From positions 684,511,881 to 684,575,880 of the forward strand of contig NC_057803.1 of the NCBI RefSeq assembly GCF_018294505.1: 64,000 bases of DNA. Direction: 5' to 3'. The translations under genes were made by a program, and so were the position numbers. The notes beneath the pieces are model-generated. The model did not search any database. It saw only the letters and a list, made by a program, of their open reading frames with translations, and had not been told where the DNA came from. This document shows positions 1-12,254 of the stretch, piece by piece; position 1 is the stretch's first letter, and every line of letters starts with the position of its first letter. This DNA comes from Triticum aestivum (lineage: Eukaryota > Streptophyta > Magnoliopsida > Poales > Poaceae).

Positions 1-2198
1 AGAAGAGGAATCTTGAACAAACCACCGTAAGAATTGAAAATGAAAGAAGAAAAGATAAAGAAACACTGGAAAGAATTAGCAAATGAACGAAGAAGCTTGA
101 GGGGATTTAGATACATCAGAACAAAGAGATCAAGAACTGATTAGAGGATATTTGATTGATGCACCGGTAAGATTAGGAGGATGAGAGCTCAAAGCTAGAA
201 TGAATAATCTGAGATGATGGGCTCTGGATGAACAAACTGAAAAAGGCTCCTGAATTGCTCCGGATATTTAAAAAGAATTCTCGCAATCAAACAATTATGA
301 GAGGATGGCCTCGAATTAGAACCACGAATCTCTGAGAGAGCGGATAAGATATAGAGGTAAAACTCTTCTTTGGTCTTCAAATGTTGAGAATGACGATGAG
401 AGACACCACCAAATTGTTGAGATACTCCGGGATGAAAATTAGAAAGGTTGAACCAACGATGAAAAGAATTTGAAAGATCTTGGAGGAAGACATATGACTG
501 ATGATAAATCATTCTTATGTCAAAACTTTGAAAAGAGATTTGAGGATAGCTCGGGGAAAATAAGAAGGGTAAGGTAAGATCCTGGGAAAAGACCTGTGGG
601 TTAGGGCCACTCAAAAGAAACACCGTTGAAATGATTTAAAAGAGAGGTTGCACCGGTTGGATTGAATGGCTTGAATGGGATAACAACCTCGAAATAGGTT
701 GAACTGATCTTGAATGAAAAGACGAGCCTTCTGAGATATCTTGGGCACTCCGGGACAATAGGATAGCGAGAGGTGAACGATTAAGAATTGCACCGGCATG
801 AGAAAGCCTTAACATGAGGAAAGGGTATGATCAACAAAGCTTGACTAGAATCCACCAGAGAAGAAAAAGAATGAGAAGTGACGAACTAGTAGAACATTTT
901 CAAGAGAACCACGGGGTAAGAGTATTGACGGAAAAGAATGGAGAGACTTCTCATCAATCACATGATAATTGATTCAGAAATCTGAATCCTTGAATGAAAA
1001 GGGTGGATGGGTGGGAAAACAAAGATGGCTTAGGACGGAAGAAATGAACACAGTAGAAAGAACTGGTAATTGATCTTGCGGATGTAGAAAAGATCGGATC
1101 CACTTGAAGAGACACACACTGGTTGAAAAGGATTGGCATGACAATCTCGATTATTGAAAAGGATTAGTATTCACATCGAAGTATGAGAACACCATTTCGG
1201 AAAGGTATGGAATCAAAACTTGACTTTGAAGCAACTCGAATACCACAACTCAAAACAAACAAAGGATTGGCTTGCAGAATAAGCCGGAACAAACATATGA
1301 TAGAGAATTCGTCCGAAGTTTTCATGGTGGGGCCTACACGGGCTCGATCGTACAGCACCATCATGTACAATGCAGTGCACATGACATACGAAGCGTTCCC
1401 GAGTTGGCATAGCCAAGGACTCTTTAAGACACAACGAGACCACTGTAAAACCAACCGTGAATAGGCGGACCACTAGACGTCGAACCCCAATTTCATATCA
1501 TACATCCATCGGAAAGATATCCTAAGAGCTACTTGAATTCCCACTTATAAACTCCCGGAACTTTTCGGTTATGCAATCAGGTGTTGGGGATACAGGGGAA
1601 GCATAATATCTCACCCAAAACTAGCAAATTCTACATCCAGCTGTATCCATCCTTCAACACATAACCAAGAAACATTCGGAAATCATCTACCTCAACCTTC
1701 GAAAAGCATCCATTATACGAGTGATGGCAATACTCCCGAACTCCTGCCCCAGTACTGGGTGGCGTCCAGGTTATCTCACCAACAACTGCATAAAAGAGAT
1801 TTTCGATGTCGGTGAATTAAACTCAGGTATTCCAGAACTACAACGATAAAATTGTGACGACAACACCTTGGAGCTCAACTCCCCGGGACACTGCCACAAC
1901 CCCTAAATGACAGGAGGCACCAAGAACAATGTTCTCGTCACAAATCGATCGGAACAATTCCAAGATACCCGCGTGATCCTAAATTTTTTTTAGTGAAATT
2001 TGAGAAGAGAAGAGTCAAAACTCTACATCAGGATGCCTTACCAGAGCGATGAAGGGACTGGGGAGTAAAAGAATTCCTAAACTCTCCGATATATAATTCC
2101 TAAATGACTCAAAACATTTTTCTAGACTCAACAACGGCTGCTAAAAATGATCAAGCAGTGGGGGCTCCTAAGGTCGGGGAAGGCTCTGATTACCAACT
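1..2198 (-). mobile_element. Internal domain of a LARD-like LTR retrotransposon (partial)
   Basis: This is the 5' end of the internal domain of an element read on the minus strand, and it runs off the left edge. It starts beside a primer-binding site at 2182-2195 and carries no long open frame on either strand. No gag, protease or RT motif is visible. A long coding-free internal region next to a 4.3-kb LTR fits the LARD class (large retrotransposon derivatives such as Sukkula), which are non-autonomous and depend on proteins from relatives. The Sukkula/LARD label is inferred from architecture, not from alignment. Confidence 0.7.
2182..2195 (-). promoter_or_regulatory. Primer-binding site, initiator tRNA-Met type
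   Basis: On the minus strand this reads TGGTAATCAGAGCC, three bases inside the LTR edge. The canonical plant site complementary to the 3' end of tRNA-iMet is TGGTATCAGAGC, so this copy has one extra A. The site sets element orientation (minus) and shows that the LTR to its right is the 5' LTR. The extra base may be a post-insertion mutation. Confidence 0.8.
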
Positions 2199-5100
2199 TG
2201 TAACGCCCTCGATGCGGCTATATCTCCCACGTGTCGAAGCACGACTTAGAGGCATAACCGCATTGAAAGCAATGTCGCAAGTGAGGTAATCTTCACACAA
2301 CCCATGTAATACATAAGGGAAAGAGATACATAGTTGGCTTACAATCGCCACTTCATACAATTACATGAATAAAGCATTACATCATCCAAATACAATCAAG
2401 GTCCGACTATGGAACCAAAATGAAAGAAGAACCCCAAATGCGACAAGGTCCCCGATCGACCCCAACTAGGCTCCACTACTGATCAACTAGAACGAAACAA
2501 CACAAAGGACAAGATCTTCATCGAGCTCCTCCTGTGCATCATCTGCAAGGACTCATCGGCACCTGCAAGCTGGTTTTGGAAGTATCTGTGCGTCACAGGG
2601 ACTCAGCAATCTCGCACCCTCGCGATCAAGACTATTTAAGCTTATGGGAAAGGTAAAGGTATGAGGTGGAGCTGCAGCAAGCGACTAGCATATATGGTGG
2701 CTAAACATACGCAAAAGAGAGCGAGAAGACAAGGCAAAGCACGATCGAGAAACTATGATCAAGAAGTGATCCTAGAACAACCTACGTCAAGCATAACTCC
2801 AACACCGTGTTCACTTCCCGAACTCCGTTGGGAAGAGACCATCACGGTAACACACGCGGTTGATGTATTTTAATTAAGGTCAACTTCAGGTTTTCTACAA
2901 CCGGACATTAACAAATTCCCATCTGCCCATAACCGTGGGCACGACTTTCGAAAGTTCAAATCCCTGCAGGGGTGTCCCAACTTAGCCCATCACAAGCTCT
3001 CACAGTAAACGAAGGATATTCCTTCTAGCGGGAAGACCCGATCAGACTCGGAATCCCGGTTACAAGACATTTCGACAATGGTAAAACAAATCCAGCAACA
3101 CCGCCCGAATGTGCGGACAAATCCCAATAGGAGCTGCACATATCTCATTCTCAGGGCACACCGGATGAGCAAGACGTCGGGTAAGCCAGCCCAGAGTTGC
3201 CCCTGGTAGCCTCGGACATCGCTCAGTTGGACCAACACTCAAAGGAGCACTGGCCCGGGGGGTTAAAATAATGATGACCCTTGAGTCTGCAGAACACAAG
3301 GGGAAGAAAAGGCTAGGTGGTGAATGGTAAAACCAATGTTGGGCATTGCTAGAGGAGTTTTATTCAAGGCGAACTGTCAAGGTGTTCCCATTATAACCCA
3401 ACCGCGTAAGGAACGCAAAATCCGGAAACATAACACCGATATGATGGAAACTAGGGCGGCAATAGTGGAACAAAACACCAGGCATAAGACCGAGCCTTCC
3501 ACCCTTTACCAAGTATATAGATGCATTAATTAAATAAGGTATATTGTGATATCCCAACAAGTAAACATGTTCCAACAAGGAACGACATCTCCATGTTCCA
3601 ACAAGGAACAAACTTCAATCTTCACCTGCAACTAACAACGCTATAAGAGGGGCTGAGCAAAGTGGTAACATAGCCAATCAACGGTTTGCTAGGACAAGGT
3701 GGGTTAGAGGCTTGGTTCAACAATATGGGAGGCATGATAAGCAAGTGGTAGGTATCGCAGCATAGGCATAGCAAAAGAGCGAGCAACAAGCAAGCAAAGA
3801 TAGAAGTGATTTCGAGGGTATGGTCATCTTGCCTGAAATCCCGCAAGGAAGAAGAACGAGTCCATGAAGAAGACAAACGGACGTAGTCGAATGGTTTCTC
3901 ACAAACGCGACGTTACCGGAACCAACCCGAAGAAGCAAACACCGGAAAGAAGCACACAACATAGTAAACAACCAACACATGAACATGGTATGATATGCGG
4001 GATGCGGTATGCGATGCATATGCATGATTTGGAAAGGAATGATTGAACCTGGCCTCAACATGGAAATCCAAGAGTGCTAGTGGAAAGGTGAAGTGATTTC
4101 GGTTGAAATTGATATAAAGATCACCGGAATCGGATGCACGGTTTGGAAATGGCAAGCAAAACAAATATGGCACCGGTCTGCGATAAACAGCAAGTAGCCA
4201 TCTAAATGCATCAAGATAAATATGCTACGGCACTCAAACATGGCAAAAAAATACATGGCAGGGATCCACTCATAATTCTTGACAAAAGATGAACACTGAG
4301 CTACGGCTAATTCATCCATTAACAGGTTCAAACAAGCATGGAAAAGTGCAATTGATAAAAAGTCTGGAATTTCAGATCAGGTAGCACACTTCAGAGCAAG
4401 AAAACTATATGCTACAGGAACTTAACATGGCAAAGTAAGGCATGGCATGGAGCTACTCAAAGAGCTTAACAAAAGTCCCTTATTGACCTTGAGCCAAAAG
4501 GGATCAGAAAATAGAATTGCAAGCATGTGAACATGGCAAAAACATAATCAGATCACAGACTTAGTGAAAAACTGGAGCATGCGAATATGATAGCAAGTAG
4601 GCATGTTCACGAGCTCGATGCACTCACTACAGAGCAAGGCATGACAAAATAAGCATACACCCATCAAGAATACATATTATATAAACTATACATGGCAAGA
4701 ACAACAACATAGCATGCACGGATCAACTACAACATCTTCGGCAAAATCGCTAACAAGTAGACAATCTGCCCAGATTCACGAAATAGCAAAAGTAGAGCTC
4801 GATTGACTCAAGCTAGGGTGCTCCATAATTGCAAACAAAGACATGGATGGATAAAAGCACCATAATATTAACAAAACATCCTTACTGATCATCCTCAAAA
4901 GAGGCACAGATCGCTAGGAAACAACATGAACATATGGCATATTGGTAAGAACAGATCAAGGACTTAGTGGAATTGCTAAGTCCCTGAAATCAGCATTAAC
5001 GAATGCACTACTTTGCAAGCTTGTGCTAGTCACCACACACATCAAAAAAATACATGGATATCACCTCCGGAAATATGGAAAAGCATGTAACAAAACTCAT

Positions 5101-6472
5101 GTAGAGCTCAGGGGCATATCATGCACATATTAATCATGGCAAAAATGACAAATAGCTATTTGGTGCAGCAGATCTGACAATTAACTCAAATAGCTCTCTT
5201 CCAACAGCATTTCGGGCATCAAGATGAACTCAAATGAAAATGATGCAATGAGATGAAATGATGTACTCTCTGAGACGAACATTTTGATATGCTAAACGCG
5301 TAAAATGGATCTGCGGATGCAAAGTTACGGTACGATGAACATGGCAATATAATTAGGGTTAGGGACGAAAAGTCAACCGAGTTTTGGATCTGGATCTGGA
5401 TCCGGTTACTGTTCACGCGCGCTTCCCCAGGTTCGCCAGAGAACTCAAGGTCGCCGGAGGAAGAGTCGGCCGGAGCGGGGAGGTGCTCGCCGGCTTGCCG
5501 GAGTGGAGGAGGAGGCCGGAACCGGGGCGGCCACGGGCGTCGGAGGAAAACGGCGACGCGGGCGCGGCGGAGGAGCACAGGGACCGCGAGCGGCGGCGGG
5601 GTACTCCGGTGAGGGCGACGCCGGTGAACGGGCGGCGGGACGGCTCCCAGGCGGCGGCGCAGGGCGGTCAACACCGGCGAAGGGGATGCACGGCGAGGGA
5701 GACGTGCTCGGGCCGCGGCGGCGCGCGGACGGGCTCACACGGGCCTGCGATTGGCCGCGGCGGGCCGGTGCGGCGGCGAGAGGGCGGCGGGATAGGTGGC
5801 GCCATGCGGTTGGACGCGGGAGGCGGAGAGACTGACGTGTCGCACTCTCATTGGTCGGGCGACGTGGCGGCTGGGTGGACGCGTCCGCCGGCGAGACAGA
5901 CATGTCCGGCGGCGCTGAGGGAGGAGTTTTAGGGTTTCAGGGAAAAGATCCAAAAACGAAAATGAAGGGGTCTATTTATAGAGGTAGAGGGAGCTAGGAA
6001 GCTCCAAATGAGGTGCGGTTTCCGGCCATGCGATCGTGATCGAACGCTCTAGATGATAGAAGGGGCTTAGGTGGGTTTTGGGCCAAAATGGAGGGTGTTG
6101 TGCTGCAACACACACGAGGCCTTTTCGGTCCCTCGGTTAACCGTTGGAGTATCAAACGAAGTCCAAATGGTACGAAACTTGACAGGCGGTCTACCGGTAG
6201 TAAACTAAGGCCTCTTGGCAAGTCTCGGTCCAATCCGGAAATGTTTAACCCCCATACATGAAAGAAAGGTAGAAATGACCACCGGAGGAGATAGGAGCGT
6301 CGGAAAGCAAAACGGACAACGGGGAAAATGCTCGGATGCTTGAGACGAACATGTATGCAAATGAAATGCACATGATGACATGATATGCAATGCATGACAT
6401 GCAAGCAATGACAAGGCAACAACAACGAAATAAACTGGAGGACACCTGGCACATCGGTCTCGGGGCGTTACA
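2199..6472 (-). repeat. 4274-bp 5' LTR of the LARD-like element
   Basis: The LTR runs from TGTAACGCCC at the right edge (6472, minus strand) to GGGCGTTACA at the left edge (2199), so its termini form the usual short inverted repeat. It has no credible gene. The long GC-rich frames near 5384-5932 overlap one another on both strands and look like composition shadows. A TATA box about 500 bp inside the 5' edge implies a U3 of roughly 0.5 kb and an unusually long R-U5. Flanking bases 6473-6477 (CTATA) are the expected TSD copy; its partner is outside the window. Confidence 0.85.
5973..5980 (-). promoter_or_regulatory. LTR TATA box
   Basis: The minus strand reads TATAAATA, 492 bp from the 5' edge of the LTR, followed by pyrimidine-rich leader and pointing towards the primer site. 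Position and direction fit the U3 promoter of the element. Confidence 0.7.
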
Positions 6473-6700
6473 CTATATCATTCTAGTTTATGTTGCCAAA
6501 TCAAGATAGATACATTTTGAATCATATCTATTTAAGACAAAGCAGCATAGACAGAATATAAGTGTGGGAAACTACACAGCAATAACAACACTTGTAATGT
6601 GCATGGCATGAGAACGCAACTATTTATTCAATTGAAACTGAAATCAACATAGAGCAAGTCACAGCAGCAAACACGTTAAAGAAACAGGTTTAAAACATAC
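6473..6700. other. AT-rich sequence between LARD LTR and last visible exon
   Basis: This short stretch lies between the LARD target site and the 30-bp exon at 6701-6730. It reads as intron-like AT-rich sequence. I see no separate feature in it. Confidence 0.4.
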
Positions 6701-8892
6701 CTGTTGCGCCATTGGAGTTTCAGTTGCATCCTTCAAATTTGAAATTAGTCGGTATGAGTAAATACAGTGATGCAAGAGCAAAGTAGTATGAACCATAGCT
6801 ATGGAACCTGACCTGAGAACAATTCTTCTTCTGCTTTAGGCGTTGACTTTGGGTTCGGAGTGGTGGTCCTCGTGCTTTGGGCACTACAGTTGCCTTACTA
6901 ACTGCTCATGTTTGGGTGCTCTGTGGTGGAGACGGTACTGTGTCAATGGGAACTGGGTTACTATCTGCTGGGGTTTGGGTTAGAAGGGGTATAGTTGGTT
7001 CTCTGTCCAATTGGGAAGGGGTACAATCTGCGTGAGTCTGGCTTATGTGTGGTGGGGCTGGTTCTTGGACAAGTACAACCATGGTTCTATCTCCATCGAC
7101 AGGTAGCACGATCTTTCTGAAGACCGTGTTTTTACTCCCACATATACTGCCATCACCCCCTCCAATTGAAATGGCTGATAAACAAGAAAAGTAATTGAAT
7201 GTACATACATTGTAAGATAGACATGTGCAACGGATAGTAGGGAAGAAAACAGGGCATGCAATAATTTACATTTATGTTGTCTAACCAAACAGAATAGCAG
7301 GACATAAGTTCACATATATGATGGCTAATTAAATAGGATAGCATGACACAATTTCACATGTATGATGGCTAACTAAACAGGATAGAATGACATAATTCAA
7401 AATATGATGACTATGTAAACATGATGACATGATATAACTATACGATGTGTCTATTAAAGTGGTTGGCATGCCATAAATCACAAACATGTCATCGATGGAA
7501 ACATGATGGCATGATATAATTCACGGATGGAATGACATAATTCAAAATATGATGGCTATGTGAAAATGATGAGATGATATAACTATATTATGTCTTTAGG
7601 AAATGGGTTGGCATGCCATAATTCAGATACATGGTGTCTATGTAAACATCATGGCATGATATAATTCAAATATATGATTTATATACTAAGGAAGTGAGCA
7701 GAGGGCAATCGCATATATGATGTGTCAACTAAGGAGATGGCATTCAATATCGTGTATATGATGTAAAAACTAAGCATTGCAATACAACATATGCATGATA
7801 TGAGTAATATAACCCTACGAAGTTTGAGCATACACCTCAGGGGGATAATAGGACTGGTCATCTGCCTCTAAATCCTCCTCTGAAGATCTATCTGTAACCA
7901 GCAAGATATCTGCTTCAGCAGGTAGCATTGTCTGCTCTGAAGACCTTGTTTTCACTCTAGATTTCTCCATCACCAATTCAAATGGCTGTTGCATAGGAAG
8001 AGCAGTTGAATATACAAACTTTGTCGACAAAAGCAATGAGAAATACAAAAAAGGATGTCATGATATAATTCACATATATGACGCTCGGCTAAACAGCATG
8101 GCACTGCATAATTCACATATATAATGCCTTGCACCAAGATAGCATTGTATAATCCACATATATAATGTCTTGCAACAAGATGGCATTGCATAATTCACAT
8201 ATATGGTAATTAGACACTAAAAAGGTGGCATTCACACAAAGCATGTCTAAACTAAGAAAATGACATAGCAATGCAAGATACCATACACACGATATGAGCA
8301 ACATAACCCTGCCAAGTTAGAGCTTGCACCTCGGGGGGGGGGATAGGACTGGTCATCTATCTCTGAATCCTCCTCTGAGGAGCTATCTATAACCAGCAAG
8401 ACATGCGCTAGCATTGTCTGCTCTGAAGACCTTGTTTCCACTCTAGATTTTTCCATGACCGTGCCGAATGGCTGATGCACAAGAAGAGTAATTGAATGTA
8501 CTAAAATTGTTGACAAATTTAACACGTAATAAAAAATGATGTCCTGATATAATTCACATATAAGATGACTGGCTAACCAGGGTGGCATTGCAAAATTCAC
8601 ATATATGATGCCTGGCTAAACAAGATGGCATTGCATGATTCACATATACGATAAAGAAACTAAACAGATGGCATTGACACAAAGCATGTCTTTGATGTAT
8701 ATAGTAAGCAATGCAAGGCACCATATGCATGATATTACCAACATCAGCATGCCAAGTTAGAGCGAAGACCTCATGGAGTAAATAGGAGTGCTCTTCTGCT
8801 TCTGAATCCCCCTCAGAACAGTTATCTTCCTCTTGATTACGATTCGAAATGGGTGGAGGGGGGCTGCCTTTGCGACCACCATGGAGCGATGT
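6701..8892 (-). pseudogene. 3' part of a multi-exon gene with triplicated acidic exons
   Basis: Product not recognised. Minus-strand exons with consensus splice borders can be read at about 8770-8892, 8340-8471, 7836-7985, 6813-7174 and 6701-6730. The first three are 123, 132 and 150 bp, all multiples of three, and end in the same acidic Ser/Glu/Asp-rich pattern followed by GAG|GT. The second and third also share a Thr-Arg-Ser-Ser-Glu stretch. They look like exon duplicates separated by introns of 355-422 bp that repeat an 'ATATATGTGAATTATGCAAT'-like motif. The fourth starts like the others, shifts frame after the Arg-Ser-Ser-Glu stretch, becomes Pro/Thr/Gln-rich and then meets a stop. The gene appears to continue into the LARD insertion at 6472. 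A nuclear acidic protein is possible, but I make no functional claim. Confidence 0.5.
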
Positions 8893-9377
8893 CTGCATGA
8901 AATTTTATTGCCACGCAAGGCTCGTCTCTTTTGCTCTATATGTTCAGTTCTATTGTGCACAATAACTGACATGCATAGGAATAAAACATAGTGAGATTAT
9001 GTAAGGAGTGCATGCACAAATCCAGAGTGATGGTAACTGTGGATCGACCCAAAACCAATGATAGTAGGCAGATAATAGCTTAGTAAAAAATATAGATAAT
9101 GGCTCCTTTAATGTTTGTTTGCACCGAACATGAAACTCATAGTAGACACCCGAGATTAACCAAATAGTAGACAGATAGTACTTATTGTTGCCCCAATATG
9201 TACCCCACAACCATATAAAAACTCAAGTTTCAGCATAAGTTTGGACCTGACTTGGTGTCTAATAGGTGAACACGACGATAAAGTAGCATCTCATCATATT
9301 AAGCGATGCATAACTTAAGCAGACATGGAAGAGTGCGACCTCTCTAGCGGACCCGTGTAGTCCTCAAGGTCATCTAC
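8893..9377. other. Intron-like AT-rich stretch
   Basis: No gene, LTR end or clear repeat is visible. The position between exon-like segments suggests intron of the broken minus-strand gene. Confidence 0.3.
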
Positions 9378-9550
9378 TCAGTTGATGATGGTAATGCAGT
9401 TGTCATGGCTGCCGGTGGCGGGGAAGAAGATCTGAGGCGGCGAAAGACAGTCTGGAGAGTGGATCCCTACTGTGGTGAACCCTTCCGTCGTTGGAGCAGC
9501 TGAGCTGGGGTGGAACACAGCACCGCAGGAGTAGGACAAACCACGCAAGG
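9378..9550 (-). pseudogene. Exon-like segment, copy of the one at 10363-10525
   Basis: The minus strand has an open segment with Ala-Ala-Pro-Thr-Thr followed, after a variable stretch, by Pro-Pro-Gln-Ile-Phe-Phe-Pro. The same two blocks recur in the segment at 10363-10525, and the DNA of both contains 'GTCGTTGGAGCAGCT' and 'GGGGAAGAAGATCT' on the plus strand. This copy ends in a stop after an Ile-Ile-Asn sequence. It is probably a duplicated upstream exon of the gene whose later exons lie at 6701-8892. Function unknown. Confidence 0.35.
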
Positions 9551-10362
9551 TTTTCTTTGACACATACCTGTAACGGAAGTAATTGTGTAAGGGCTTGTTT
9601 AAATTTGAGGATTCTAACAATGCAGGGATAGGAAATAGACAGGAATAGGATAGGAATGCACGTGCAAAACAGAGAATTTAAAAACACAGGATTTCTGCCA
9701 ATCTGGGTGTCTGGTTCACAAGAATTGGAAGATCACAGGATGCAAAGAAGCATGGTGAGATTAAGTCAAACCACAAGAAAATGTACGGTTATAATGCTAT
9801 TATGCTACTATCTCTTAGTCTTGTGCTTCCTGAATAGGAATTTGAAAAGGAGGACAAGTGGAAATTAAACTTCCTACGGTTTTTCTTTCAAGGAGACACT
9901 AAATGAACAAATCCTACATTTTTCCTTTGCTCCATTCCTTTGCACCAAATTCATGAAATGTAGTACCATAGGAAACTTTCCAATTCCTAAGTTTTTCATT
10001 CACTTTTCCTTTCAAGCACTAGCGATTCTAGTAGGCAGGCTTGAGCAAGGAAAAGCCTACACTAAAAAAATGTTTTTGTGCTACTTCTATTACTTTGGAC
10101 CCAGGCCACTGCCCTACTAGCTCAATTCCCAGGGCCATCGAGAAATGCACAGCTCAAACACGCAGAGATAAATAGTGATGGCGTTCAAGAGAGTCGATCA
10201 CGGATAGCTAAGTTTCCTGGTACCTCACTGCTTGTCATATAGTAGGATAAAATAATCGTATTTCCCGTTACTCCGTGTGCTTAGTGGACAATATATATAT
10301 AACATGTAGAGTAAAAAAGAAGTGCAACAAGTGTACATCCTCTTTGGCGAAGCCATGTCGAC
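9551..10362. other. AT-rich stretch, possibly containing a decayed MITE
   Basis: The part from about 9590 to 10020 starts GGGCTTGTTT and has many 'CCTA/TAGG'-containing AT-rich words typical of Tourist-like MITEs, ending near CCTTTCAAGCAC. The termini match only weakly and I could not define a target duplication. No coding sequence is supported. Confidence 0.25.
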
Positions 10363-10525
10363 CTCATCGTGATTGGGTTGGCCGGTGAGGATGCTCCGGC
10401 TGACTTGGCTGCCGGAGGAGGGGAAGAAGATCTTAGGCGTCTGGAGATGGAGCTCGAGGTACTGCTCCGCTATGATGGAAGGTTTCGTCGTTGGAGCAGC
10501 TCTAGTGAGTTGTACGACGCCGAGG
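10363..10525 (-). pseudogene. Exon-like segment of the broken minus-strand gene
   Basis: A 163-bp open segment with an acceptor-like TTTAG at its 5' side and GAG|GT at its 3' side. It encodes Ala-Ala-Pro-Thr-Thr, a Leu-Glu-Leu-His-Leu-Gln stretch and Pro-Lys-Ile-Phe-Phe-Pro, matching parts of the segment at 9378-9550. I cannot name a family. It most likely belongs to the same degraded gene as the acidic exons downstream. Confidence 0.4.
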
Positions 10526-10644
10526 CTAAAGCAGGATAAGAGATACAATGTTAATCCGAGTGGAATTCTAATAGCATCTCCAATAGATGACGTAAAATAC
10601 ATAACCACAAAGTGCTAGATGTAAAATACATCAGCCGCTCATAT

Positions 10645-10726
10645 CTGAACTTAACTGTCGAAACTGAATTTAACTGTCGAAACTGAACTTGACTGTCGAA
10701 ACTGAATTTTACTGTCGAAACTGAAC
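10645..10726. repeat. Tandem repeat, about four copies of a 19-20-bp unit
   Basis: The unit 'ACTGTCGAAACTGAA' plus four to five variable bases is repeated about four times, directly left of the inverted-repeat element at 10741. It is simple tandem DNA with no coding value. Confidence 0.8.
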
Positions 10727-10740
10727 GCACTAGAGGTGAG

Positions 10741-11175
10741 GCTACACGTCAGTCGACTGACTTTTCATCACTGGTCTGTCGATTTTGCAGCCGTTGGATA
10801 CGAAATCAAGGGCCTGCAGTTCATCTTCAACCTCCATCCCCCTGAGCCGCCAGCCACCACCAGCCAAACAGCCGCCCGCGGCCGGCGGTGCGCCGCCCCG
10901 CCCGCCCCGAAAACACTCCCCACCACTGATCCGCCGCCGGGCCGGCCATCCCTCTAGGCCCCCCTGTTCCGAGCTTTTTCTCCGGCGATCCCCACGCCAC
11001 CATCCCACCACCGCCGGCGACCACCGCCCCCACCCTGAACCCTAAGATAGATAGTGGGGTACCTCTCCGACGAGCCCCCCACTCGCTGTGGCTGGTTCTT
11101 CCTTAAGTCCGGCGAGCCCCCCACCCCCTGAAAATTGACTGACCCAAAAGTCGATTCAGTCGACTAAAGTGTAGC
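10741..11175. mobile_element. Short element with about 20-bp terminal inverted repeats
   Basis: The left end reads GCTACACGTCAGTCGACTGA. The right end read in reverse complement is GCTACACTTTAGTCGACTGA, so 17 of 20 bases match. The interior (about 435 bp) is GC-rich and Pro/Arg-coding in several frames, unlike its AT-rich surroundings. I found no target duplication, so the superfamily is undetermined. A small non-autonomous DNA transposon carrying a captured GC-rich fragment is one possibility. Confidence 0.5.
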
Positions 11176-11900
11176 TAAATCGGAGCAGCATCGCAAGCAA
11201 GAGCAAGAGCGAGAGCAGCACCGCGAGCAAGAGAAAGAGCAGACAAGGCAGGGGACCGAGAGCAAGAGCAGAGCAGCAGCGTGAGCAAGAGCTAAAGAAG
11301 CAACAGCTCCTACTGATGTGGAAGTCGCCGCTGAGGGAGCGACACCATGGAGGAAGTCGCCGGCGATGCCGTCGTGGATGGAGCCGCGCCGTGTCAGCTC
11401 GGGACTGAGCGCCGGCATCACCGTGAGATTGAATTAAGAAGAAAATGCGGCGATTAGTGTACAACCTCTTTGGTGGCGCCGATTAGGCCGCAGCTTCATC
11501 CTAGGAAACGGTGATGATGATGCTCTTTCGATGGTGCAGGTGAAGACGACAGTGTGGGAATGGAGGTGGCGCAAAAGACGAGGGGATCGTCGGAGCAGCT
11601 CCTTGGAGGTGGAGGACGGGGTGGCTGAACCGGCGGGACGACCAGATCAACAACGGATCCTCATCCGGTATGATGGATGAGGGACGTCGTGGTGTTGCTG
11701 TGGATGACGTCGTCGGGGAAGAGGCTCCAGCAGGGTGGCGGACGGAGGAGGGTGTGGGGCTTCGCGGGTTTTCCAGGCCTCGGTGTACGAATGGGTGGGC
11801 AGATGGGATGGGAGTGGGGAACCATTGCCTAGGGATGCGCTTGTCCGAAATGTGGGGTAAGTTATGAAAGTACCCCCACCGATTTGTGGCGGTTCTTTCG
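11176..11900 (-). pseudogene. Possible 5' end of the broken minus-strand gene
   Basis: On the minus strand a GC-rich leader is followed by an ATG at 11418. The frame begins Met-Pro-Ala-Leu-Ser-Pro-Glu-Leu and runs into a low-complexity Ser/Cys/Leu stretch made by GAGCAA-type repeats (11180-11310), then reaches the TIR element at 11175. Its CpG-rich character and position suggest the first exon of the gene whose later exons lie to the left. Product unknown. Confidence 0.3.
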
Positions 11901-12254
11901 GTTCAGGGGTATCATGGGCATTTCGCGTGTCGGGATTTCACAGGAGGTGGGAGTTTTCGCGCGCGTTGTAATTTTGGAATAGCAAGGCGCGGGTTGAGAT
12001 GGAGGGAGTTGTCGGAGCACAGCGAGACAAAGATTTATCTTAAATATTTCGGGGTAACAAGGTGCGGGTTGAAGAGGCGGGAATTTCGCAGCACGACAGG
12101 GAGAGACGCTAGCTTGAAATTTCGGCATAACAAGGCGCGGCTTGAAATTTCAGGAGAACAAGCTTAACGTGTACCCAAAAAAGACAATTTAGACTAGTAT
12201 GATATACTATGTACAATGTGTTTAACACGCACAACACACACAGACTCCATTTAG
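11901..12254. other. No gene seen
   Basis: The left part is GC-balanced and contains repeated 'AACAAGGCGCGG'-like words. The right part is AT-rich with a partial duplicate of the foldback tip (TTTAGACTAGTA at about 12188 and 12251). I see no supported gene. Confidence 0.3.

Noticed and set aside
1164..1473. Overlapping 86-96-codon frames on both strands
   Set aside because: They lie in the coding-free internal domain of the LARD-like element, with no ATG context, domain or conservation signal.
5384..5932. Long GC-rich open frames on both strands (182, 152 and 110 codons)
   Set aside because: They overlap one another in several frames inside the LARD LTR, have only Arg/Pro/Gly/Ala composition and no domain; absence of stops is due to high GC.
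9590..10020. Complete Tourist-like MITE
   Set aside because: One end resembles such elements but the other does not pair with it and no target duplication was found; kept only as a remark.
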